Shown here piece after piece: positions 55,392-64,000 of a DNA stretch of 64,000 nucleotides. The notes under the pieces were generated by a model. That model was not told the DNA's origin and searched no databases. It saw only the letters and a program-made list of their open reading frames with translations. A program made the position numbers and the translations under genes. Each line of letters begins with the position of its first letter. Position 1 is the first letter of the stretch. Where the stretch lies: the NCBI GenBank assembly GCA_031276865.1, contig JAISMF010000064.1, positions 1-64,000 of the forward strand. Reading direction: 5' to 3'. Source of the DNA: Deltaproteobacteria bacterium. GTDB taxonomy: Bacteria; Desulfobacterota; Desulfarculia; Adiutricales; Adiutricaceae.

Positions 55392-58300
55392 TCAGGAAAG
55401 AACCGCCGCGTCGCCACCGTCCTGGCGGCGGCTCTCGAGACATATCCTTTTCGCTAGCTTTTCCTCCGTCCTTTCCAGGCTGTTTAAGAGATCCTTGGGA
55501 ATTCCTCCGGTTTTCCTCTCCAAGAGGGTGAAAAAGGAGAAGACTCCAAGGATCTTTTTCCGGCATTCGAAATCGAAAGGCGACTCCGGCTGTTTTTCCC
55601 CCGCCCCCCTTTCCCCGGGGCGCATGGACTCCCTCAGCGATCCGAAATCCTCCCCTTCAAGCCAACGGAGGATCCTTTCCTCCCTGGGGAACACGAACTC
55701 CAGGACGGAATCCCGCACCATTTGGAAGACGGCCCCGCCGGCGGGACGGACGGAGTTATCCAACTTCCCTTTCACGATGGAGTTCACAAAACCCAGAATC
55801 TTAAGCGCCATCTCCCTGGCGGAGACGGGGTTCACGCCGCAGGATTCCAGGCGCGCGGTGAAGGATGCGGACACCTCCCGAAAAAAGAGGTGCGCCTTCA
55901 CCGCGTCCAAAGAGAAACCTTCGCTTCCGGGCTGACGGGGCGGAGTCTCCAGAAGAAAGACGCGGGGAAAGTCGCCCTGGAAGGATTTCAGCAGGGGAAT
56001 CAGAAGAAGAACCAGGAGAGCGAAGAGGGAGGGCTCCCTCCACTTCGATTCGGAAGGGATGTCGTCTAAAAACTCCTTCAGCTCGCCGAAGGTCTGGACG
56101 TCCAGATTTCGGCTCAAGAGGGGGGCTAAAAGCTCCCCCTCCCGGTAGCGGAGCTTGATCCTTCCGTCTCGGCCCTTTACGCGGATTTCCTCGAAAAAGA
56201 CCCCGGGAAAGAGCTCGGTTACCAGCCCGTAGTAGGAAAAAAGGGAGTTGGCCAGATTGGCCGCGTTCTTGGACCTATTTTGCGAAAGAAGGGATCCGCC
56301 CGCGCGGGTGTTGTCCAGAAACCTCGTCATCCCGGAAAGTTTCGCCGGAGCGCCTTTTCCCAGCTTCAAAGAACAGCCAAGAGCGGCCAGAAAGAAACGC
56401 TCCAGAGGCGGTGGGAGCTCTGAAAGTTTTTTCCGGCGCCCTGGCCCGCCAAGGGCCGTCTCCAACTCCGTTCCGCCCCGCTCCTCCGCCCTTTCGGAAG
56501 AAAAGAGACGGAAGAGCTTGTTTTTACGGAAGGAAAACTGGTACAGGTCGTTTTTATCGAAACCCCTCCACACGTGCCAGTTGATGAGAAGAAGAGGAGG
56601 CTTTCCCTCCCTGTCCAAGAGGCTTCGCCTGAAGCCCTCGACAAAATCGTATTCCGCGATCTCCATTCCCACCGAGGAGTCGAGCCTCGATTTCGACCAG
56701 AAGATGCCGTCCAGGAAAAGGGAGGAGGCGGGAAAATCGGATATTTCGGACAGCGCCGAGTCCCCGGCCAGGATGAAGGGCTCGTTTTTCAAAGGAGCGA
56801 GCGAGCGAAAGGCCTCCAGCATGAGGAGGCGGAGGCGCTCCCCCATGAAGCCGCAGTAATGGAAAATCCCCCTACGGAAAAACTCCAGGTGGAACTCCCC
56901 ATCCTCCCGGGAGAAGCCCTCCCCTTTAAGAACGTTCGCAAGCCTCTCCGTAAGTCCAACGGCGGCCGAGACGGAATCGACCTCGCCCCGGCCCATTTCG
57001 AGGATGAACTTCGTGAAGCCGAAAAGCACCTTGGACGCCGGCGAGGCGTAGACGACCTTCTCCTCCCCCGGAAGCCAGCCGGTAACGATGTTTTTAAAAT
57101 TCGAACCCCTGTAGCCGTCCAGCAAGAAATCCGCCGGGGCGAGCTTTGGGTCGCGGAGCTCCTTTAACGTCAGGGCGCGGAAGCGGGCCTCGGGGCAGGT
57201 GGCCTGGATCGCCACCCGGGCGGGCGCTTTAAGACTTTTCGCGCTCTCCAGTTTAAGCGGGGCCGCCACGACCGGGCCCCTGGGAGAGTTTTTCAAAGAC
57301 AATATCCTTTCCAGCTCCCTTGCTTCATCCTGGCTGGAACGACCGGTGAGCATCAGGCGCAGGGGGCTTTTCCCTGTAAGCCTTCTTTCGGCGCTTAAAA
57401 CGGAGAGCATAGCCAAGGCGGCGTCGGGAGCCCAGCCGGAGAGGGGATCTCTTAGAACGGAAAAGTCGTCAATCACCACGGCGGAAAGGTTTTTTAAGAA
57501 ATCCCCGTCCAATAACAGCGGCCCGCAGTCCTCGTAGGAGACGAACACCGCCCGGACCGAATCGTCTCCGGGGGAGGCCTGCGGCTCCCCCTCCCTGGGG
57601 GGGAAAATAATCACATCGTTTTGCGAAAGCTCGAAAGTATTCGAAAGCGAGGAAAGTTCTAAAAAATTTTCCCAGGCCCTCCGGCGCTGAACTCTTCCCG
57701 GGGCTATGAAACAGACTTTTCCCTTTCCAGATCCGTTTACGGCGGCGCCCCTTTTTCTTCCGCCTCGGGAAAAAGCCGAGGCGTTTTCCGCCTCAAGATT
57801 GGGCTCTCCTTCGACCGTCTGTTCTTCCGCTATATCCTGGACGCTTTCCGCCAAAAGAGAAAGTGAATTCTTTAAAGCGGCTCCGGCGGAGCGGAGCGCG
57901 CCTAGAAGAAACAGGAGCCCCAGAGCGCTTTTCCCGTTTCTGGGGGCGCCCGTCACGAGGATGTGCTCCCGAGGGTTTTCGTTTAAGGGAAAGAGTTTAC
58001 GCCTCGCCTCCACGGCGCGGTTTATGAGTCCTCCCGGAATTTTTCCGCTCCGTAAAAAAGTTTTAAGGAAGGAATCCTCCCCGTCTTCCGTGTCGGGAAG
58101 GCTTTCCGAATTCGGAACATGGCCGAAAAAATCCTTTAAAAACCGCCTCCATTTTCTTTCCGCCACGAAGGCGGCGCGCGGATCTTCCAAATTCTCGGGC
58201 CTCTCCTCTTCCGTTTCGGAGTCGTTTGAACAAACCCCTCCGCCATCAAAAGGGTAGAGGGCGAACAGTCCGGCGGCGTGGGGAGCCCAGGGCTGATCCT

Positions 58301-59123
58301 CGGGAAGCGAGAGCGCCCTCTCCGTGAAGGCTGACGAACGCTCGTAATCCTTTTTAAGGAAGAGTTTCCAGCCGGGATAGACGGTTTTCACCTCCGGGTC
58401 CTCCAGGTAAGGAGGGCGTTTTCCGAAAACCCGGCCCTCCCCAGGGCGCTCCCTGTTCCCGTCGGAGTAAAAAGCTCCACCCCGACCGCCTCTCCGGTTG
58501 GAGGCGTGATTTTCCGGCCGCTCCCATTCCGAATCCCCGGTGAGTCGTCCTCCGTTTCGGCCGCCCACCCCCTCGTCACCGTATCTCCGCTCCCTTTCAC
58601 GGGCGGGAGCGTTAAGAAAGAGATCGGGAAGGTCGTAGGGATGCGCCAGCACCATCATCATGGGCTGGGAGAGGATGTAATACCTCAGAGACTCCTTTTC
58701 CTCCAAAGAGAAGTCCAAGGGGGCGGCCATGTCTCCAGCTAGGTGGAAGGCTAAAAGCGCCTTGGGATCCTGGATCTCCAGGGGCGGACGTCCGGCCAGA
58801 TGCATGAGGATGGGGGGCAGGTTCCCGTCCTCCCGGGCGAGAATTCTCAAAGTGGAGTCGACGGAGAAAGCCAGGGGATAGCCGCCGGACCCGGCGCTGG
58901 ATAAGATCCAGTGCGTCTCCCTTCCCCGGGAGGCGAGAGTTATGGCGCTCTCCCAGAGCACGGTCCCCTCCAGGGCGGGGGGAGGCGGATCTTCCAAGAG
59001 GAAACTCACTTCGTTCTGCCTGGATCCGAAGCTCACGACGGGATCCTTTCTTAACAGAGGCGAGGACCAGGAGTTCAGGATGCAGAGGGATTTAGCTTCG
59101 ATGATGGGAAAAAAGAGGCGCAT
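55392..59123 (-). CDS. Large, highly divergent Ski2-like SF2 helicase
   Basis: A 1243-residue protein. Residues 1-170 are an unrecognised domain, 170-235 an Arg/Gly-rich linker. Then come motifs in Ski2-like order: a P-loop TGAPRNGKSA near 391, CFIAPGRVQRRRAWENF (Ia), AVFVSYEDCGPLLL (the 'TYEK.D.LL' region), VVIDDFSVLRD near 548 (DExH position, with DDFS), LMLTGRSSQDEARELERIL near 590 (SAT position, TGR), RGIFHYCGFMGERLRLLMLE near 751 ('GI..HH.GL...R'), SEISDFPASSLFLDG, and EYDFVEGFRRSL near 821 in place of GRAGR. Several catalytic residues differ from consensus, so ATPase activity is uncertain. ATG 59123 has no ribosome site. Base composition resembles the host although flanks are AT-rich. 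Such helicases occur in nucleic-acid defence loci; role here is inference. Confidence 0.65.
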   Translation of the reverse strand: MRLFFPIIEAKSLCILNSWSSPLLRKDPVVSFGSRQNEVSFLLEDPPPPALEGTVLWESAITLASRGRETHWILSSAGSGGYPLAFSVDSTLRILAREDGNLPPILMHLAGRPPLEIQDPKALLAFHLAGDMAAPLDFSLEEKESLRYYILSQPMMMVLAHPYDLPDLFLNAPARERERRYGDEGVGGRNGGRLTGDSEWERPENHASNRRGGRGGAFYSDGNRERPGEGRVFGKRPPYLEDPEVKTVYPGWKLFLKKDYERSSAFTERALSLPEDQPWAPHAAGLFALYPFDGGGVCSNDSETEEERPENLEDPRAAFVAERKWRRFLKDFFGHVPNSESLPDTEDGEDSFLKTFLRSGKIPGGLINRAVEARRKLFPLNENPREHILVTGAPRNGKSALGLLFLLGALRSAGAALKNSLSLLAESVQDIAEEQTVEGEPNLEAENASAFSRGGRKRGAAVNGSGKGKVCFIAPGRVQRRRAWENFLELSSLSNTFELSQNDVIIFPPREGEPQASPGDDSVRAVFVSYEDCGPLLLDGDFLKNLSAVVIDDFSVLRDPLSGWAPDAALAMLSVLSAERRLTGKSPLRLMLTGRSSQDEARELERILSLKNSPRGPVVAAPLKLESAKSLKAPARVAIQATCPEARFRALTLKELRDPKLAPADFLLDGYRGSNFKNIVTGWLPGEEKVVYASPASKVLFGFTKFILEMGRGEVDSVSAAVGLTERLANVLKGEGFSREDGEFHLEFFRRGIFHYCGFMGERLRLLMLEAFRSLAPLKNEPFILAGDSALSEISDFPASSLFLDGIFWSKSRLDSSVGMEIAEYDFVEGFRRSLLDREGKPPLLLINWHVWRGFDKNDLYQFSFRKNKLFRLFSSERAEERGGTELETALGGPGRRKKLSELPPPLERFFLAALGCSLKLGKGAPAKLSGMTRFLDNTRAGGSLLSQNRSKNAANLANSLFSYYGLVTELFPGVFFEEIRVKGRDGRIKLRYREGELLAPLLSRNLDVQTFGELKEFLDDIPSESKWREPSLFALLVLLLIPLLKSFQGDFPRVFLLETPPRQPGSEGFSLDAVKAHLFFREVSASFTARLESCGVNPVSAREMALKILGFVNSIVKGKLDNSVRPAGGAVFQMVRDSVLEFVFPREERILRWLEGEDFGSLRESMRPGERGAGEKQPESPFDFECRKKILGVFSFFTLLERKTGGIPKDLLNSLERTEEKLAKRICLESRRQDGGDAAVLS

Positions 59124-59698
59124 TTTTTTCGGTTCTTATGTTGTTTATCGTACTTCAACATTTTTCAGCAATGTTTTTCCTGCCGAGCGAACTCTTCCGG
59201 CGGAGAGGAAGTTTATGCTGATAACGATAAGTGATTATACATCCTTTGTTTTAAGATGAGAAACGGATTTGGGAGAAAAAAATTTTATCATAAAGGCGTA
59301 TGGTTGTCAAACTTAATTTGCAATTTTCGTAAATTATATAACGCTGCTTAATTAAATAAAATAAGTTATTAATCCATTCATGAAAAGATATATTCATGTG
59401 AAACCATGCGTTTAAAGTAAAAATAATTCTCAAACTAGCTATGTAAATATCAGTATCAAAAAAATCATAAAGAATACTATTTTTGATGATATTTTGATGA
59501 CCGCAAGCGCGGATATCGGTTGCGTCCCCCCTTCCTTACCAAAATTTTCTAACGCTGTTAGTTAAGCATCAATTAAATATCAAGGAATTGCCGGTATTAA
59601 ATTGTTTTATATTTATTCTAATGAATTCAAACAAATATTTAAACTACGAAAATGACAATATATTAAACCAATAAAATTATTATTTGAAACTAAAAATA
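59124..59698. other. AT-rich intergenic gap
   Basis: About 575 very AT-rich bases with no gene. It separates the helicase from an AT-rich three-gene unit on the same strand. Confidence 0.5.
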
Positions 59699-60397
59699 TT
59701 ACGAATCTCTTTCAACTCTTAAAGACATACGAGTATACTTCGTTACGTCAGATTTTGTATTTTTAGTAACGATAAGTAATTTTGCTCTAACTTTAGTATC
59801 AAAATGAAACTTCTTCAACTCTTTTTCGGCTTCCTTTGATAAACCGCCCTTAAATAATTCCGTATCTGTTTTAACGCCAAACTTGTGTTTTATGAGATCT
59901 CCAATGACTAATAAGCCTACAATTTCTATTTCTCTCTCATTTCCTAATTGTGGAATTTTTTTTATTAATTTTTTTCTCTTCGCGGCCTGTTCAGGTGTAA
60001 TGGTTATTGAAAAAGGATGTGATTTTGTTCTTGTTGATACAGTTACTTTGCTTCTATCAAGCAAGTTTATTAATCTAAAATAACATTTACGAAGTTTAGG
60101 CGATATATTATTAACTAAATCATCAATTTCATAATCACCGGATAAAAGAGACAAAAAGATATTTTCGTCTGGAACTTTATTCTCAGATAAGTTGATTAAA
60201 GACGGGCGAACATCTTTGACATCCTTCGAAAGTTGAATTGCAAAAGATGATGGAATAAAACATTGTACTAAAAATTGATTTGTATCTAGAAGTTTATAGT
60301 CATACCTGTCATTTTTTCGATCATACTCATTTAGAAATTCTGATGTTTCCATGAAAATATTTTCTATCTCAACCATTAACGCGGAAAGAAAATTCAT
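59699..60397 (-). CDS. Hypothetical protein, last gene of an AT-rich unit
   Basis: A 232-residue protein without signal peptide or membrane segment. The N-terminal half is acidic and helical; the C-terminal half is Lys-rich (PEQAAKRKKLIKKIPQLGNE, then VRAKLLIVTKNTKSDVTKYT) and looks beta-stranded. I do not recognise it. It starts 12 bases after the stop of the small gene upstream and has no ribosome site of its own, so translation is probably coupled. Strong AT bias marks it as acquired. Confidence 0.68.
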   Translation of the reverse strand: MNFLSALMVEIENIFMETSEFLNEYDRKNDRYDYKLLDTNQFLVQCFIPSSFAIQLSKDVKDVRPSLINLSENKVPDENIFLSLLSGDYEIDDLVNNISPKLRKCYFRLINLLDRSKVTVSTRTKSHPFSITITPEQAAKRKKLIKKIPQLGNEREIEIVGLLVIGDLIKHKFGVKTDTELFKGGLSKEAEKELKKFHFDTKVRAKLLIVTKNTKSDVTKYTRMSLRVERDS

Positions 60398-60409
60398 AGG
60401 AATTGAATG

Positions 60410-60646
60410 TTATGCAATAATTTCCCCTTTGAGCGATAATTCAATATCATACTGTTTTTTTAACCATTCTGCCGCTTTTAATTCTTCTAGTAATTCTTCA
60501 TGTTGAAATTGCGAAGACATCAGGTCAGCCTTCGTAGCCGCGTCGCATGACGCTTTAAAGACGTCGGAATTAATCAGCTTGGCCAACTCGTCTAAGCGCT
60601 CATTGATTTTTTCTATAGGACGCGGCATTTGAATTGGAAAAAACAT
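60410..60646 (-). CDS. Small helical hypothetical protein
   Basis: A 78-residue protein, helical throughout, reading INERLDELAKLINSDVFKAS and later FQHEELLEELKAAEWLKKQY. AGGT lies about six bases before ATG 60646. The ancestral stop of the nucleotidyltransferase-like pseudogene is eight bases upstream, which shows the original operon order. Function unknown; size and position resemble the small partner of a two- or three-gene toxin-antitoxin or defence unit, but nothing in the sequence proves this. Confidence 0.6.
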   Translation of the reverse strand: MFFPIQMPRPIEKINERLDELAKLINSDVFKASCDAATKADLMSSQFQHEELLEELKAAEWLKKQYDIELSLKGEIIA

Positions 60647-60654
60647 TTTTTTAC

Positions 60655-61151
60655 CTATAATTTGACTATGCCCTTGGGATTATTGAATCGAGTAAAACCA
60701 AACTGTTGTTTCCAATACACAAGGCTGTCTTTGTCGCAAAACAACTAGGGTGATTCTTAGGATAGATAATCGTATAATATGCGTCCGTACCATACATAAA
60801 TTTAATTCTAGGTTTGTTTTTTTCTGAACAAATCAACAAAATCTTTCTGTGACGTAGAAGAAAGGCGGTTATAATCGCTTGAAGTGACAAATACAACAAC
60901 ATCAATATCTTGAGAATTTGTTTTGCTTTCAACAAAAGACCCATTAACCCATTAAATGTCGGAATTAATTTTTCAATAATTTGTCTTAACTGGAAATATA
61001 CTTTAAAAATCAATTTTCTAGATGTGGATTCAGGAAACTGGTTTACAAAAAAATCATAAAACTCTCTTTCAGTTAAAGAATGGATTCCAGGGGGCGATGC
61101 CATATGCTCATAACCTACGGATTTTTGAAATTGTATTTTTGCATCTATCAT
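60655..61151 (-). pseudogene. Frameshifted nucleotidyltransferase-fold (DUF6932-like) gene
   Basis: Read from ATG 61151 the first 64 or so codons are sound (HSLTEREFYDFFVNQFPEST and onward to FNG). There TTAATGGG is duplicated in tandem (60940-60947 and 60948-60955). Removing one copy restores NGSFVESKTNSQDIDVVVFV, which is the nucleotidyltransferase motif GS-x(n)-D-x-D. A 7-base A-run on the minus strand (60817-60823) causes a second shift before PRIKFMYGTDAYYTIIYPKN, and a third shift near 60745 precedes DKDSLVYWKQQFGFTRFNNP and the ending KGIVKL, with the ancestral stop at 60655-60657. The uninterrupted frame in the database sense (ending at 60666) gives a nonsense C-terminus. The family name is from memory; the motif itself is visible. 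Confidence 0.75.
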
Positions 61152-62180
61152 ATTGCAACTAAAATTTAATTATATTGTATATTTATCTGAATAATAATAT
61201 ATTAGATCATATAAATTATATAAGCATTAATTAACTCTAAAAACAATACTTTTTCATCTAAATATCATATTTCATTCTATTCAAATACGGTTTAACCATC
61301 TCTATCTCAGAAGGCCGCAGATTAGCTTACGGATTTTAAACCGTTTAGACTTAAAAATTTAACGCCTACGCGAAAACCTCCTTCCGTTATTGTTACGACA
61401 ACCACAAAACCTTTCCGGATTCTGTTTGTTAGCGCTTCCAACGACAATATACCATAATTTTCACAGTCATAAAAAAGCGAGTTGAAGCGGCTTCCTACGG
61501 GCGCTCGCCCCCGAGCCATTCCTCCCGTAAGAGTTTCCCGCCTCCATAGAGACAGAAAATAGACGCCGGAAGATCTTCTTCATGGCGTAGCGCGGGTACG
61601 ACGGAGCCTTATTTAGGCTCTCCACATCTCCATCGTCCCAGTTCCTCTGCAAAACGCGGGAGTCCTGATAGCCGGCCAAAACCAAAGCGACTGTATAAAC
61701 GAGTCATAAAACCACCCTTTCAGTTGAAGAACGGTTCGCCTAAGTGGTCGTTCAAACCCGCAAGCTGTGGTTTTTAGGAATTCTATGTGATTATCGGCCG
61801 CATTGCAAGCAAGCTTAATTATAGTAAATAAGATGAAAAAATAAATTTTTAAAAATATTGTTTAAACTATTTAACTTTTAATTGATCGTATTTATAAATT
61901 ATTAAAATAATGTCTCCCGGGACTAAGACCATGGGAACAGTGGAATTTTTTCCCGTGAAAGCGGCGGATGATGATTGAAAAACACCCGCCGGATGGAAAA
62001 CAGCGTGTCGCGGCTTTCCCCATTGACGCGGAGAATGGGAAAAAAGGATCCGCCACCAGACGGGAAACGGTTGAAAAGCAGGATATTTATTTCAGACGGC
62101 GGACAACGGACGGGTAATGTTTTTAAAAATGGAGGGGCTGAAAAAAATCATTTCTTTTCAGACGAAACAACGGATGACGC
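61152..62180. other. Mostly AT-rich gap with gene debris
   Basis: About 1 kb. A GC-richer block (61320-61690) has two overlapping minus-strand open frames in different phases that might be one broken gene of about 120 codons, but no family is recognisable. The rest is AT-rich or low complexity. Confidence 0.45.
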
Positions 62181-63791
62181 CTAATTTTCACCACCGTTTT
62201 TTTTTGAACCTCCCTCGCATTCCCACCATGTCACGGCGCGTTTTTCATCTTCTATCACTAGACCCAATCGGACGGTATCCCGGTAAGCTCCGGCGTAATT
62301 CTTCTCTTTAATTTGTTTTAACGCGGCGTTGGCGAGGATTATATTATGTTTCTCGTCAGGCGACATTTTAACTTCGATTATCCAGCTCCGCCCTCCGAAA
62401 TTAATTATAAAATCAGCCACGCCTAAATTTCCACTTTTTTCAGCAAGAGGATCCAGACCGAGAATATAAAAAAGAATAAATATTTTTGAGCAGTAAAATC
62501 CTTCATTTCTTTTTTCAATTTTATAATGCTCGCCCGGCAATGCGGAAAGCAATATATTGATTTCATTCACAAGTAAAGACGGATCGCTATTTGACAAGGC
62601 TGACACGACATTATAACGCATGGTTCGCGCGTTCTTATCGGAACCTAGAAAGCTTTCAACCAATAGTCTCGAAATTGACATTTTAACTTCAGTGTTGGGA
62701 TAATCCAATCTGAACTCATAATCCGATGGGCCTGGACGCAGACTCAGATAACCAGCCTGGTACAGATATATCTCAGGATCTTCATCTCCATCCCACTTAG
62801 GACTTAGAATTTTAGCTCTGTCTATCTCGGCTCCACGGAATTGCTCGAACGTCAAATTATTCTCATTTAAGTAACTTATCAACTGACCGGATGTTCCGGA
62901 GTCGAACCAGAAGTTATCAAACATCTTAGTATCTAAAAAAAGGAGGGTTGAATACGGGTTATATACATAAGTGGTTCCGTCAAAGCAAAAACCGTTGTAG
63001 AAATTATTAATATCGTCTAGTAAAGTTTTTAGCGGCTTTTTATTAATAAGGGCCGCTTCTTTAAGTTGTTCGTCATAGCACCTCTCGATTTCTTCCAGAG
63101 TAAAACCAGTTATGGCTCCGTATTCAGGCCGTAGAGAGATATCGGACGGATTGTTAAAAACCGAATATAAACCGCCCCGCACGAATTTTGTTATGCCGGT
63201 AACGAAAACAAAGGAGAGTAAGTCATCATTAGCTTTTATTTGCATGTAGTACTCTCGGAGTATCTTCCGGACAAAGTCCGCTTCATCCGGTTTATCCGAA
63301 AGCTTTGTCACGGGAGAGTCGTATTCGTCAATTAAAATCGCCGCCGAGCTATTATATTTTTCATAACAATTTATAAGCAACAAGTTAAAAAGATCGTTAG
63401 ACGAGTAATCCGATGGAAGCTCAATTCCCAGGGATTTAGCGGCGATGGCGGTTGATAAACATAGAGATTTTTCAAACCCCTCCACGCCTTGAGTCGTGGT
63501 GAGCTTACTCATGTCCAGACGGATGACGGGGCGGGGGCCGAATTCCTCCTCATCAAGCCTTGATTCCACCCTAAGTCCCCTGAAGAGCTCCTTTCGGCCT
63601 AAAAACAATGATTCGAGGGTGGAAACGGTTAAGGATTTACCGAAACGCCTGGGGCGGGAGAGAAAAAATATCCTCTTTCCGCTGTCTATCATTTCGGCTA
63701 TGAACGCGGTTTTATCAACATAGATCATGGATTTTGTCCTCATGATCCTAAATGATTGAGTCCCCGTGGATGTGTTTAATCGTTTTTCCAT
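62181..63791 (-). CDS. AAA-ATPase-like protein with C-terminal PD-(D/E)XK nuclease domain
   Basis: A 536-residue protein of the AAA_ATPase_like/PDDEXK_9 family (often annotated DUF1703). The N-terminal ATPase part begins YVDKTAFIAEMIDSGKRIFF and has the P-loop-like SRPRRFGKS (45-53) and the Walker B-like AAILIDEYDSPV (about 150-161). The C-terminal nuclease domain shows the LGVADFIINFGGRSWIIEVK pattern, that is D...E-x-K, at about 470-490. These proteins are abundant, mobile and of unknown role in gut and syntrophic bacteria. GGAG lies about ten bases before ATG 63791. It is intact and lies near the right end of the window; 63792-64000 shows no gene. Confidence 0.88.
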   Translation of the reverse strand: MEKRLNTSTGTQSFRIMRTKSMIYVDKTAFIAEMIDSGKRIFFLSRPRRFGKSLTVSTLESLFLGRKELFRGLRVESRLDEEEFGPRPVIRLDMSKLTTTQGVEGFEKSLCLSTAIAAKSLGIELPSDYSSNDLFNLLLINCYEKYNSSAAILIDEYDSPVTKLSDKPDEADFVRKILREYYMQIKANDDLLSFVFVTGITKFVRGGLYSVFNNPSDISLRPEYGAITGFTLEEIERCYDEQLKEAALINKKPLKTLLDDINNFYNGFCFDGTTYVYNPYSTLLFLDTKMFDNFWFDSGTSGQLISYLNENNLTFEQFRGAEIDRAKILSPKWDGDEDPEIYLYQAGYLSLRPGPSDYEFRLDYPNTEVKMSISRLLVESFLGSDKNARTMRYNVVSALSNSDPSLLVNEINILLSALPGEHYKIEKRNEGFYCSKIFILFYILGLDPLAEKSGNLGVADFIINFGGRSWIIEVKMSPDEKHNIILANAALKQIKEKNYAGAYRDTVRLGLVIEDEKRAVTWWECEGGSKKNGGEN

Positions 63792-64000
63792 ACCGGCGCC
63801 GCTCCAAAACTTTCCCCATCGTAGATGATTTCCGGTATGTTGTCAAACGAGCCGCGGAAAGGCGTAAAGGCGAAAAGACGGAAGTCGAAGATCCGAGGGT
63901 TTCGCCTAAACGGATGGATCGATATCCGTTAAGGCGTCAAAAACACCATAAGTAAGGATTATTTATTATAATATTCACAATGTTGCAAAGACCGCGACGC

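Noticed and set aside
61322-61685. Two overlapping minus-strand open frames that might be one frameshifted gene
   Set aside because: The joined product of about 120 residues matches no family I know and the join point cannot be located from the DNA.

Overview
The window comes from a GC-rich bacterium, most likely a Desulfobacterota (former Deltaproteobacteria) relative. The reasons are the zapB-like/zapA/rny cluster, the feoA-feoB set with its small Cys-rich membrane partner, an icd-aconitase pair with a short aconitase, and motAB, all in one genome. This placement is inference; there is no rRNA gene in the window. Only about two thirds of the window is coding. GC-rich housekeeping genes are separated by unusually long, often AT-rich or low-complexity gaps, as expected of a genome under relaxed selection or rich in mobile debris.

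Layout. 0-9.5 kb: the tail of an Rpn-like nuclease/transposase, a polyamine-type ABC transporter (potA, potB, potC, no potD), a URO-D-family methyltransferase-like gene, and the ferrous iron operon feoA-feoB plus a small Cys-rich membrane protein. The feo genes are read leftward from a near-consensus promoter that carries a Fur box. 11-15 kb: an isocitrate/isopropylmalate dehydrogenase paralogue, gmhB, two exported or membrane-anchored unknowns. 15-23 kb: rpsF-rpsR-rplI with a sigma70 promoter, a GAF/degenerate GGDEF protein, a polypyrimidine repeat tract, then zapB-like, zapA, rny and a metallo-beta-lactamase-fold hydrolase. 23-28 kb: an exported SUMF1-fold protein, a KAP-family P-loop NTPase and an AT-rich unknown gene, with duplications and palindromes. 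28-52 kb: topA, a HIT protein, motA-motB, a DHH phosphoesterase, glgA followed by a multi-GAF histidine kinase, a degenerate membrane metallophosphoesterase, a nitroreductase-like protein, an acidic-tailed GcvH homologue, cobS, icd-acn and an EamA transporter with a His-rich tail.

52.5-64 kb is an accessory region. It holds a degenerate tandem array of about 136 bp units next to a very AT-rich tract, three CATG-bounded palindromes, a small membrane protein with a structured leader, a 1243-residue highly divergent Ski2-like helicase, an AT-rich three-gene unit whose first gene is a frameshifted nucleotidyltransferase-fold gene, and an AAA-ATPase/PD-(D/E)XK protein.

Themes across the window: many proteins carry long low-complexity tails (S6, S18, L9, MotB, GcvH-like, EamA); a 70 bp element recurs between convergent genes; several enzymes look catalytically degenerate. 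No CRISPR array, complete insertion sequence, tRNA or rRNA gene was recognised.
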